Shown here piece after piece: positions 35,222 to 43,275 of a DNA stretch of 64,000 nt. The DNA comes from Ralstonia pickettii (GTDB lineage Bacteria > Pseudomonadota > Gammaproteobacteria > Burkholderiales > Burkholderiaceae), in NCBI RefSeq assembly GCF_001699815.1, contig NZ_MCGB01000087.1, forward strand, positions 1 through 64,000, read 5' to 3'. Below the pieces are notes generated by a model. It ran no database searches and was not told where the DNA came from. It saw only the letters and a list, made by a program, of their open reading frames with translations. A program made the position numbers and the translations under genes. Every line of letters begins with the position of its first letter. Position 1 is the stretch's first letter.

Positions 35222-35715
35222 GCCTGCATGCGCACCATCAACGCGTTATCGAGCAAGACACCGCGCACCGTCACTGCCTGGCGTGCGATCACTTCAAACC
35301 CATTGCAGGCAAAGAAGGGCTCGGCGCTCAAGCTCACGTGCGCTTGCACACGCGGCATGTCGCGCTGCGCTGCCAACCCGAAGATGTGGCTCATGAGTTG
35401 TTGCCCGATGCCTTGTCGCGCATGGTCGCCGGATACGAAGAAGTGATCGATCTATCCATTCGCCTGCAAATCGGCATAAGCGACGGGCTGCGCGTCGAGT
35501 TCCGCCACGAACGGCTGGATGCGGCGGATGCGCTCATGCCACTGGGCGACGTCGTAGTCGGTAGGTGCCCAGGCTTCGCATTGCTCGGGGGCGTACCGGC
35601 GAGCGGCGATGCCGTGCACAGCGCAATGGAAGACGGCGTGCAAGAGCGGCTCGTCGCCAGGTCTGAAGGCGCGGATGACAACGGGCGAGTGCTGAAGCGG
35701 TGCGTTCATGATCAT
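35218..35715 (-). pseudogene. GNAT acetyltransferase with an in-frame amber codon
   Basis: Reading continuously from 35715 gives a GNAT protein: VIRAFRPGDEPLLHAVFH, then VAYADLQANG, a TAG at 35454-35452, and in the same frame IDHFFVSGDHARQGIGQQLM, the acetyl-CoA-binding motif, continuing to a proper stop at 35218-35220. Without the TAG (a Tyr codon by family expectation) it would be 165 residues. The first half alone (87 residues) lacks the CoA site. Its start overlaps the phospholipase stop by ATGA, so it was once co-translated. A suppressor or sequencing error would restore it. Confidence 0.8.
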
Positions 35716-37118
35716 TGCCCCGCATGCGGCAGATCCATCGACGCCAGCACATCCTTGATGTGCTGCGCTGCCTGCTGGGCATTCTGTGCGGCGGGCACGG
35801 GCGGCTGTTGATCGGTCGACAAGTTGCGCACGTGGTCATCAATGCTGATACCGGTACCCAGCGGCGCCAGCATCGCCGCCGATTCGTGCATTGCCCATTG
35901 GAAGTCGTTGAGCGGTGCGTTGCGTGCCGCCTGCAAACCGGCCGGGTTCGCTGCCATGGTACGGGCGACGACGGGCTCGCGGTTGTCGTCGGGCACGCTC
36001 AGCTCCAACACGTGGCCAAGGTCGGGCGCGCTGGCATCGCGCGCGGTAAGCGGCGTCTGGATGTTGTAGCGCACGCGCAGCGTCTTGATGATGGCGGTGT
36101 GATCGTACGGCTGCGCCACGGTCGAGCGGAAGATCGTGCCCTTGGCAATCCACGGCGACACCACTACCGCCGGCACGCGCACGCCCAGCCGGTCGAACGC
36201 GAAGAGTTGCCCCGGTTGCGGCGGGCTGGGCGGCACCACGGCAGGCGGCGGCACGTGGTCGAAGCAGCCACCGTGCTCGTCAAAGGTGATGACGAGCAGG
36301 GTCTGATGCCACTGCGGCGAACTGCGCAGCGCGTTGTACACCTGCGCGACCAGCGCATCGCCGTAGCCGACATCGTGCGGCGGATGCATATCGTTGGGCC
36401 AGTCGAGATCCGCAAAGTAACGTGGCTCGATAAAGCTGTACGAGGGCAGCTTTCCGCTGGACGCATCGTCGAGAAAATCGTCGAACAGGTGAAAGTGATC
36501 CAGGTGCAGCCATAGCCGCGTCAGCGTGAGCGACTGCGCGAAGTCGTGGTAATAGACAGCCCAATCGTCGGGCACCACGCCGTCAAGCGCATTGAACAGC
36601 GTCGGCATCAAGTACGGAAAGTGCACCGGCGAGTTGTTCGGATAACCGTGCGCGGTGCCGGTGTGCACAAAGAACCGGTTGGGCCACGTCTGGCACGGCG
36701 CCGAGGCAAACCACGCATCGCACACGGCGTAGTTGCGCGCCAGCGTGCTCAGTGCTGGCACTTGGTCCGCCGTGAAGAAATGCATGATGTCGCGCGGGTC
36801 GCCACCGTTCTTGGCGTAGTTGGTGGTGAAACCCTGCATGGTGGGCGTCTGCCCCAGCGGCATCTGCTGGCCGAAGAGCTGCTGGTTGATGTCGGTGAAG
36901 AGTTCGCCCGGGTCGGGGTTGGGCAGCGTCATCACGTTGGGCGGTGCGGGCGTCGTCCACACGCGGATGGCCTGGCCGCCGCCATCCGGGTTGGTCTCTT
37001 CGCCCGACAGCCCGTCGAACTCCGCGCTCTTTGAATACAGCGTGCCGAACAGGTTGTCGAACGACCGGTTCTCCAACATCAGCACGACCACGTGCTCGAT
37101 TGCATTCAAGCCTGCCAT
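35712..37118 (-). CDS. Phospholipase C/acid phosphatase family phosphoesterase
   Basis: The 468-residue protein has the N-terminal signature IEHVVVLMLENRSFDNLFG, which contributes the first metal ligands, and the ITFDEHGGCFDHVPPP block with further Asp/His ligands. This is the AcpA/PlcH-like branch. Unlike secreted phospholipases C it has no Tat or Sec signal peptide, so it would act in the cytosol or leave by another route. The ATG at 37118 follows GAGGGGG; the frame extends to 37157 without support. The GNAT gene starts within its stop codon. Confidence 0.85.
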   Translation of the reverse strand: MAGLNAIEHVVVLMLENRSFDNLFGTLYSKSAEFDGLSGEETNPDGGGQAIRVWTTPAPPNVMTLPNPDPGELFTDINQQLFGQQMPLGQTPTMQGFTTNYAKNGGDPRDIMHFFTADQVPALSTLARNYAVCDAWFASAPCQTWPNRFFVHTGTAHGYPNNSPVHFPYLMPTLFNALDGVVPDDWAVYYHDFAQSLTLTRLWLHLDHFHLFDDFLDDASSGKLPSYSFIEPRYFADLDWPNDMHPPHDVGYGDALVAQVYNALRSSPQWHQTLLVITFDEHGGCFDHVPPPAVVPPSPPQPGQLFAFDRLGVRVPAVVVSPWIAKGTIFRSTVAQPYDHTAIIKTLRVRYNIQTPLTARDASAPDLGHVLELSVPDDNREPVVARTMAANPAGLQAARNAPLNDFQWAMHESAAMLAPLGTGISIDDHVRNLSTDQQPPVPAAQNAQQAAQHIKDVLASMDLPHAGQ

Positions 37119-37193
37119 GGTGGCCCCCTCGTTTCGTTGCGTTGTTCTGCGGGGCACTATAGGAAGAAACGAGGGGATTGGCGTTGCGCGCGT

Positions 37194-38453
37194 CTACTGA
37201 CGTACCGCCGGCAGCACTCGCCATGCAATCAGCGCGCTGCCGGCCGCCACCAGCCACACCACCGGCCACGACGACCACGCCAACACCTGCGGCAGGCACA
37301 GCGACGTCAGCCCGAGTGCCGCAAACGCGCCCGTGTTGCCGAGCCCCAGCGCCGTGCCGGCGCGCTGCGCACCGGCCAGCGTGGCCAATTCGGTATAGCC
37401 CACGCCATGCCACGCTGATACGCAGATGCCGCCCGCCACCACGGCCGCCACCAGCGCAACGCGCATGACCGACAGATCGATCGACAGCGCCGACGTCATC
37501 CACGCCACGCCGGCCAGCCCAACGAACAGCGCAACGCTCAACCGCGCACACGCGAGCAGATAGGCGCGGCGATTGCCGTGGCGGTCGGTCCAGCGCCCGC
37601 TCCATACGCGCATGACGGCCGCCCCGCCCTGCACCGCTGCCATGGTCAGGCTGAGTGTGAGCACATTGGCGTGTGCGAAGTCGCGCAGGAACACCGTGGC
37701 AAAAGCAACCACCGCGCCTTGCGGCACGCACAGCAGCCCAATGGCCAGGGCCATGCGCAACAGCGTTGGATCGCGCAGCGGGCCAGTGCCCCCGGGCGGG
37801 GCTGCTTGCGCAACCGCATTCACCGTGTCCGGCGCGTCATGCACCCACAGCCACGTCAGTACCGCAGTCAACGCACATGCCGCCGCCAGCACGCCATAGA
37901 CGGCGGCAAACCCGGCGTGCGCGGCGATAGTCGGCAGCACGAGCGCGCCAATGCCGCCGCCCAGCGGTACGGCGGTCTGGCGGATGCTCATGGCCAGCCC
38001 GCGCTCGCCTTCGCGAAACCAGCCCATGACGGCGCGGCCGCTCGATCCGTTCACGCTGCCGCCCAGCAGGCCGACGCTGAGCATGCCGCCCACCAGCCAC
38101 GCAAGCGGCGGCACGTTGCCATGCAGCGGCACCACGCAACATGCCATCACGAACAGTGCCATCGCGGTCAGCCCAAGCCCCGTCAGCAGCACCGTGCGAT
38201 CGCCCCAGCGGTCGGTCAGCAAACCCCAGGGCAACTCGCTGATGGCGATGCCGAGCCCCAGCGCGCCCAACGCCACGCCCAGCTCCGCATTGCCTAGGTG
38301 ATACGCCGAGCGGATGAACACGGCAGTCGTCGGGATGCCCGAAAACGCGGCCGAAAAACTTGCATTGGCCGCCACACCCACGCCCAGCACCTTCCAGCGG
38401 TGATGGCGCGACATGGGCGTCGACGTGGCCGGCAAGCCCATCGCGGTTGTCAT
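37194..38453 (-). CDS. MFS transporter
   Basis: The 419-residue protein has 12 predicted membrane segments in two halves, with an MFS loop 2-3 motif GLLTDRWGDRTVLL and a related repeat GRWTDRHGNRR in the second half. GGAGA precedes ATG 38453. It is divergent from the GlxA-type regulator, which may control it. The substrate cannot be told from sequence. Confidence 0.88.
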   Translation of the reverse strand: MTTAMGLPATSTPMSRHHRWKVLGVGVAANASFSAAFSGIPTTAVFIRSAYHLGNAELGVALGALGLGIAISELPWGLLTDRWGDRTVLLTGLGLTAMALFVMACCVVPLHGNVPPLAWLVGGMLSVGLLGGSVNGSSGRAVMGWFREGERGLAMSIRQTAVPLGGGIGALVLPTIAAHAGFAAVYGVLAAACALTAVLTWLWVHDAPDTVNAVAQAAPPGGTGPLRDPTLLRMALAIGLLCVPQGAVVAFATVFLRDFAHANVLTLSLTMAAVQGGAAVMRVWSGRWTDRHGNRRAYLLACARLSVALFVGLAGVAWMTSALSIDLSVMRVALVAAVVAGGICVSAWHGVGYTELATLAGAQRAGTALGLGNTGAFAALGLTSLCLPQVLAWSSWPVVWLVAAGSALIAWRVLPAVRQ

Positions 38454-38542
38454 GATCGTCTCTCCAGAAATGCGTTTGACAGCAGCAGTCTGGCGGAGCA
38501 ACATCAGGCCTAAATGACTTTAATCCCTCATTTCAAGACATC

Positions 38543-39514
38543 ATGCGCAGAATTGGCTTTTTGGTGTTTCCGGGCTGCAGCCTGCTCGATTTCACCGGCC
38601 CGCTGACAGCCTTTGACGTGGCGAACCGGCTCGCGGCCCAGCCGGAGTACCGGATCGACGTGCTGTCCGAAGGCGGCGCGCAGGTGCAGAGCGCGCCCGG
38701 CCTCGTCATGCAGACGCAGGGCCTGGACGATCCGGCCTTCGATACGTTGGTCATCTCGGGCGGCAACGGCCCGCGCGAAGATGCGTTCTCGCCGCGGCTG
38801 ATCGCCTTCGTGCGGGAAGCGGCAGACCACTCGCGGCGCATGACGAGCGTGTGTTCCGGCGCGTTTGCGCTGGCGGCGGCAGGCCTGCTCGATGGCCGCC
38901 GCGCCACCACACATTGGCGCATGGCAGCGCTGCTGCAGCGGCGCTATCCGCGCGTGCAGGTGCAGAGCGACCACATCTTCACCCACGACGGGCCGGTGTG
39001 GACGTCGGCCGGCATCTCGTCGGGCATCGACCTGGCGCTGGCGCTCATCGAAGAAGACCTGGGCGTCGACTTGTCACGCGCCGTGGCCCGCGAGCTGGTG
39101 GTCTATCACCGGCGCCCCGGCGGGCAGTCGCAATTCTCCACCTTGCTGGAGCTGGACCCGGCATCGAGCCGCATCGCGCGCGCGCTGGGCTATGCGCGCG
39201 AGCACCTTCACGAAGCCCTGGACGTCGACCGGCTGGCCGAAGTTGCCCATCTGAGCCGCCGCCAGTTCGACCGCGCCTTTGTGGCCGAAACCGGCCAGAC
39301 GCCCGCCAAGGCCATCGAAAAGCTCCGTGCCGAAATCGCGCGGCCGCGCGTGGAAGCGGGTGACGAATCGCTGGAACAAGTCGCGCGCGCCGTGGGCTTT
39401 GCCGACCCCGAACGCATGCGGCGGGCGTTCATCCGCGTGTTCGGCCAGCCGCCGCAATCGGTGCGGCGCTCGGGGCGGTCAGGACGACCGGGGCACACAC
39501 GCCTGGTGGCCTAG
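38543..39514 (+). CDS. GlxA-family regulator (DJ-1/PfpI plus AraC domains)
   Basis: The 323-residue protein has an N-terminal DJ-1/PfpI-like sensor domain (RRIGFLVFPGCSLLDFTGPL, nucleophile-elbow Cys in VCSGAF) and a C-terminal AraC double helix-turn-helix from about residue 215, including VDRLAEVAHLSRRQFDRAF and ARAVGFADPERMRRAF. GlxA proteins sense amino-acid or amine derivatives. It is divergent from the MFS transporter gene, 89 bases between starts, suggesting they form a regulator/exporter pair. Confidence 0.89.
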   Translation: MRRIGFLVFPGCSLLDFTGPLTAFDVANRLAAQPEYRIDVLSEGGAQVQSAPGLVMQTQGLDDPAFDTLVISGGNGPREDAFSPRLIAFVREAADHSRRMTSVCSGAFALAAAGLLDGRRATTHWRMAALLQRRYPRVQVQSDHIFTHDGPVWTSAGISSGIDLALALIEEDLGVDLSRAVARELVVYHRRPGGQSQFSTLLELDPASSRIARALGYAREHLHEALDVDRLAEVAHLSRRQFDRAFVAETGQTPAKAIEKLRAEIARPRVEAGDESLEQVARAVGFADPERMRRAFIRVFGQPPQSVRRSGRSGRPGHTRLVA

Positions 39515-39577
39515 CGCGCCGCGCCATGCATCCGCTACCCTGGCGCGCCTGAAATCCGTAGCCTCGCATTCGCACCG

Positions 39578-40243
39578 ATGTCCGACAATCCAGTCTTGCC
39601 CCTGCTCTACAGCTATCGCCGATGCCCCTACGCCATGCGTGCGCGCCTGGCTATGCTGCAAGCCAATCGACGCTTCCAGACGTTCGAGATCGTCATGCGC
39701 GACAAGCCTGCCGAACTGCTGGCGCTGTCTCCCAAAGGCACCGTTCCCGTCTTGCGTTTGACCGATGGCAGCGTGCTGGAAGAAAGCCTCGACATCATGC
39801 GCTGGGCCTTCGAAGCACGCGACCCGGAAGGCTGGTGGAGCCGCGCGCAATCCGACGACAACCTCGCCCTGCTGCGCACCAACGACGGCGAATTCAAACG
39901 CCAGCTCGATCGCTACAAGTACCCCGATCGCTATCCGCAAGAGGCAACGCCGCGCGAGACGGCGCGTGCCCGGGCAACAGAAACGCTGCTGATGCCGCTG
40001 GAATCGCGCTTGCTAGATCAACGCTATCTTGGCGGCCCAACGCCGTGCGCGACGGATCTGGCGATCTTTCCGTTCGTGCGGCAGTTTGCGGCGGTGGAGC
40101 CGGACTGGTTTGCCCGCCAGCCGCTGCCCGCAGTACAGGCCTGGCTGGCCGGGTGGCTCACCAGCCACCTGTTCGAGGTCTGCATGACGAAGCAACCCGT
40201 GCAGGCCATTGCCGTGTTTCCCGAGTATCAGCATCTGGATTGA
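39578..40243 (+). CDS. Glutathione S-transferase family protein
   Basis: The 221-residue protein has an N-terminal thioredoxin-like domain beginning PLLYSYRRCPYAMRARLAM, with Cys16 in a CPYA motif, and the cis-Pro/glutathione segment KGTVPVLRL followed by LEESLDIMRW. The C-terminal helical GST domain follows. The CPYA motif places it near the omega/GrxB-like GSTs, which use Cys rather than Ser or Tyr. The substrate is unknown. It stands apart from its neighbours. Confidence 0.85.
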   Translation: MSDNPVLPLLYSYRRCPYAMRARLAMLQANRRFQTFEIVMRDKPAELLALSPKGTVPVLRLTDGSVLEESLDIMRWAFEARDPEGWWSRAQSDDNLALLRTNDGEFKRQLDRYKYPDRYPQEATPRETARARATETLLMPLESRLLDQRYLGGPTPCATDLAIFPFVRQFAAVEPDWFARQPLPAVQAWLAGWLTSHLFEVCMTKQPVQAIAVFPEYQHLD

Positions 40244-40291
40244 TCCAGTGACCGACTGACCGACTGATCCACCGATGGAGGCGTGTAAGCA

Positions 40292-41152
40292 ATGGACGAA
40301 CCACAGACAGCATCCCCCGACAGCACCGCAGCACGCGTCGCGTTGTGGCGCGCCTTGCACATGCACAGCGATGCACCGCCGCACGTGCTGGAAGACGCAG
40401 TAGGCTTGAAGCTGCTCGCCCCGGAGCCCGGCTGGCAACGACGCGGCGACATGGACCCGCAGTTCACGCGTCCGTTTCGCGCGTCCATTGTGGCGCGCGC
40501 ACGTTTTATCGAAGACCTCGTCATCGAACAAGCGGGCCGTGGCTTGAGCCAGTACGTGATTCTCGGGGCGGGGCTGGACAGCTTTGCGCAACGCCGACCC
40601 GATGTGGCATCGCGCATGACGGTGTTTGAAGTCGATCAGCCCGGCCCGCAGGCCTGGAAGCGCCAGCGTCTGCAAGCGCTGGGCTTCGGCATTCCGCGTT
40701 GGCTGCGCTTCGTGCCGGTGGATTTCGAGGCGCGCGAATCCTGGCAGGATGCGCTGGGCGCAGCCGGGTTTGATACGCGCAGGCCGGCCATCGTGGTCTC
40801 CACGGGTGTGAGCATGTATCTGTCGAAGGAAGCCAATGCGGCGACGCTGCGGCAGGTGGCGTCGATGGCGCCGGGATCGATGCTGGCGATGACATTCCTG
40901 CTGCCGCTGGAGATGGCGGACCCGGACGTCCGCCCCGGCCTTGAGATGGCGGAGAAAGGTGCACGCGCGAGCGGCACACCATTCATCAGCTTCTTCACGC
41001 CGCCAGAGATGCTCGCGCTGGCCCGCGAAAACGGCTTTCGCGATGCCCAGCACATTTCGGCTGACACATTGACGGAACGCTATTTCTCCGGCCGGACCGA
41101 TGGCCTGCGCCCGCCGCGCAACGCAGAAGAATTGCTGCTGGCGACGGTTTAG
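40292..41152 (+). CDS. Class I SAM-dependent methyltransferase, leucine carboxyl methyltransferase family
   Basis: The 286-residue protein carries the SAM-binding motif YVILGAGLDSFAQR at about 88-101 and the acidic FEVDQP at 112-117, followed by STGVSMYLS. This is the bacterial LCM (TIGR00027-type) group, common in Mycobacteria and Proteobacteria and of unknown substrate. The preceding 48 bases contain short CCGACTGA-type repeats just before the start. Confidence 0.85.
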   Translation: MDEPQTASPDSTAARVALWRALHMHSDAPPHVLEDAVGLKLLAPEPGWQRRGDMDPQFTRPFRASIVARARFIEDLVIEQAGRGLSQYVILGAGLDSFAQRRPDVASRMTVFEVDQPGPQAWKRQRLQALGFGIPRWLRFVPVDFEARESWQDALGAAGFDTRRPAIVVSTGVSMYLSKEANAATLRQVASMAPGSMLAMTFLLPLEMADPDVRPGLEMAEKGARASGTPFISFFTPPEMLALARENGFRDAQHISADTLTERYFSGRTDGLRPPRNAEELLLATV

Positions 41153-41164
41153 CCGCGCACGCGC

Positions 41165-41497
41165 CTACCGCTCGCGCAGCGGCCCGGGCAGCGCTTTCAG
41201 GCCGATCCACAGCACCCCGATGACTACGTTGACTGGCACGCTCAACGCGCTGGGCACATAGAACAGCACCGACAGCCCCGGCGTGTTGAGCCCCAGCTCC
41301 AGTACGCCGCCCAGCGTGTAGCAGAGCAATCCGCACCACAGCCAGCGTCGCATATAGGCCAGCAGCCAGTGCGCGTGCGCCTGGTTGAAACGCCAAGCGG
41401 CCGACCGTTCGAACAGGTTGCCGCGGCTGGCATCCTTGAACAGCCAGCCGAAGAAGAAGTAGCGGTACAGCAGCGTGCGAAAGGCGAGCTCTTGCAT
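41165..41497 (-). CDS. Small membrane protein of unknown function
   Basis: The 110-residue product has an aromatic N-terminus (RTLLYRYFFFGWLFKDASRG), then about two to three membrane segments around WLWCGLLCYTLGGVLELGL and VPVNVVIGVLWIGL. GAGGGAG precedes ATG 41497. I do not recognise the family. Its stop is 13 bases from the convergent methyltransferase stop. Confidence 0.65.
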   Translation of the reverse strand: MQELAFRTLLYRYFFFGWLFKDASRGNLFERSAAWRFNQAHAHWLLAYMRRWLWCGLLCYTLGGVLELGLNTPGLSVLFYVPSALSVPVNVVIGVLWIGLKALPGPLRER

Positions 41498-41545
41498 GAT
41501 GGCTCCCTCGGCCAAACGAGCTTCAGGCAAGCAAGTTTGGCTCCA

Positions 41546-41592
41546 AAATCGCGCGGGCGCCATGCCCTGCAGCGCCGGGTTGAGCATGGCGC
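41546..41592 (-). terminator. Possible terminator of the chemosensory operon
   Basis: GCGCCATGC at 41557-41565 pairs perfectly with GCATGGCGC at 41584-41592, with an 18-base loop. On the minus strand a short ATTTT tract follows. It lies 24 bases beyond the CheY stop. The long loop and short T-run make it a weak candidate. Confidence 0.45.
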
Positions 41593-41615
41593 ACCCGGCT
41601 GCGCTGCCTCGCCTC

Positions 41616-41981
41616 TCAGCTTGCCAGCTTCTTGAACGTCTCAAGCACCGCGTCGCCCTTGAACGGCTTGACGATCCAGCCCTTCACGCCGGCGGCCTTG
41701 CCACGGTCTTTCATGGCAGGGCTGCTTTCGGTGGTGAGCATGATGACGTTGACCGTCTTGTTGCCCAGCTCGCCGCGCACCTTCTCAACCATGGTCAAAC
41801 CGTCCATGTTGGGCATGTTCACGTCACTGATGACGAGCTTGACGCCGGGGTTGGCCTTGATCTTGGCCAGGCCGTCCTTGCCGTCCACGGCGGTATCCAC
41901 CGCCAGACCGTGCTTCTTCAGAAAGCCGGCCACCTCATCACGGACGGTGCTCGAATCGTCGACAACCAGAATCTTGCTCAT
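41616..41981 (-). CDS. CheY-like single-domain response regulator
   Basis: The 121-residue receiver domain has the acidic pair Asp8/Asp9, phosphoacceptor Asp53 in ISDVNMPNMDG, the switch Thr83 in MLTTESS and Lys105 in VKPFKG. No output domain is attached, so it acts like CheY by binding a motor or target protein. It is the last gene of the four-gene unit that starts with the membrane CheA-like kinase at 45656, its likely phosphodonor. It is 29 bases after the CheC/CheX-like gene. Confidence 0.92.
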   Translation of the reverse strand: MSKILVVDDSSTVRDEVAGFLKKHGLAVDTAVDGKDGLAKIKANPGVKLVISDVNMPNMDGLTMVEKVRGELGNKTVNVIMLTTESSPAMKDRGKAAGVKGWIVKPFKGDAVLETFKKLAS

Positions 41982-42010
41982 GACGCTTTCCTCGTTCTCA
42001 AACTTCCAAA

Positions 42011-42544
42011 TCAAAACAATTCCAGCTCGCCACCGGATTCCACTTCGTCGCTCACATCGGCCACGAAATCCAGGGGAGCATGGGCACACACGCACACGGT
42101 GGCGTCCACGCGCACCGTGTCGTTGATGGTGACCGCGTAGGTGGCCACGTAGCCTGGCTTGAGCACATCCAGATACGGCAGGCAGCGCGCGCTCACCACA
42201 TAGGGCGTGGACATGCCAAGGTCGGGAAACACCTGCAGCAGTTCCTGGTTCAGTGCGCCGCAGCACAGGTTGCCGATTTCCAGACGCGCTTCTTCAAAAG
42301 AACGCCCGGCGCCTTCGCCCGTGAAGTACGTGCGCGTGGCGTCGGATTCATCAAATCGCAGCACCAACAGAAGACGGAAGGCGATGGACGAGATGGTGAG
42401 GATCAGCGCCTCTTCGCCGTTGATGGAGTCGCCTTCGGCTGCGGTGCCGATCTGGCACATGTCTTCGGCCTGCCGCACAAGCCGCGTACGCGCGGCCTTG
42501 CGGAAGATGCGATCGAAACTCTCTTGTGCGTTGCTGCGGATCAC
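42011..42544 (-). CDS. CheC/CheX-like protein
   Basis: The 177-residue protein contains a segment EARLEIGNLCCGALNQEL with the ExxN spacing used by CheC/CheX phosphatases to dephosphorylate CheY, followed by a ready-made strand region LGMSTPYVVSARCLPYL. Overall similarity is faint, so the family call rests on this motif and on being just before cheY in the operon. Only one ExxN motif is evident, as in CheX. It would end signalling by removing phosphate from the CheY at 41616. Confidence 0.6.
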   Translation of the reverse strand: MIRSNAQESFDRIFRKAARTRLVRQAEDMCQIGTAAEGDSINGEEALILTISSIAFRLLLVLRFDESDATRTYFTGEGAGRSFEEARLEIGNLCCGALNQELLQVFPDLGMSTPYVVSARCLPYLDVLKPGYVATYAVTINDTVRVDATVCVCAHAPLDFVADVSDEVESGGELELF

Positions 42545-42555
42545 GTCAGACCTGC

Positions 42556-43275
42556 CTAGTGAAGCTGGTGTTGAAACTGGCTCGCCAGCGCCTCGACGCT
42601 CGACAGCGATGCAGTGATCATCTTGCCGCCCGCCTGGATGTCCTGAAACGTGGCGGTGGTGGTCAGATCATTCAGGTGCAGGCTGTTGCGATAGCTCTTT
42701 GACAATTCTTCCGAACGCGCAGCCAGCGAACGCACCTCACTGGCCACCACCGCAAAACCGCGGCCCGCCGTCCCCGCACGCGCCGCCTCGATGGACGCGT
42801 TGAGCGAGACGATCACCACATGCCGGACGATGGACTGCAGTTCCTCGTTCTTCGCGTGCATGTCGTGGTTCTGCTCCATGAGCGAGATCATCTGCTCGTG
42901 CCAGCGCTCAAACGTCAGCGCCAGGCCGCGCAGGCGCACCGCTTCTTCGGCAATCTGCCCCGCGCGGCTCGCCCAGTGCTCCTTGGCAGCCGTGGCCGAC
43001 TGCAGTTCGGTACGCAGTTGTTCGATGACCTCCAGCTGATCGGCAGCGGCATCGCGCATCTGGCCGACCGTGGTTTCCAGTGCAGCAACTTCCTGCATGC
43101 CCGTTTCGACCAGCGCGGCGTGCTTCGAAAGATCCGCTGACAGATCAGCAATGCGGCGATCGGCATCGCCCAAGGTGCGCACGAGCGCATTCACCTTCCG
43201 CTGCCGGATCATCCACATCAGCACACCGGCAACCAAGCCGCCAGCGATGACGGCCATAACAATCGTCCCCATCAC
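42556..43275 (-). CDS. Short MCP-like signalling protein
   Basis: The 239-residue protein has one N-terminal membrane segment (about 4-22), a long coiled coil, and a shortened chemoreceptor tip: [20 protein letters not shown] followed by [18 protein letters not shown], the hairpin that binds CheA/CheW in chemoreceptors. It lacks a periplasmic sensor domain and HAMP, so it cannot be a normal receptor. It may be the scaffold linking the kinase encoded just upstream, whose stop overlaps this start (ATGA). The remaining C-terminal helix is brief. Confidence 0.82.
   Translation of the reverse strand: MMGTIVMAVIAGGLVAGVLMWMIRQRKVNALVRTLGDADRRIADLSADLSKHAALVETGMQEVAALETTVGQMRDAAADQLEVIEQLRTELQSATAAKEHWASRAGQIAEEAVRLRGLALTFERWHEQMISLMEQNHDMHAKNEELQSIVRHVVIVSLNASIEAARAGTAGRGFAVVASEVRSLAARSEELSKSYRNSLHLNDLTTTATFQDIQAGGKMITASLSSVEALASQFQHQLH

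Noticed and set aside
36583-37731. A 382-residue minus-strand frame overlapping the phospholipase and MFS genes
   Set aside because: It spans two recognised genes in another frame with Arg/Gly-rich translation and no domain.
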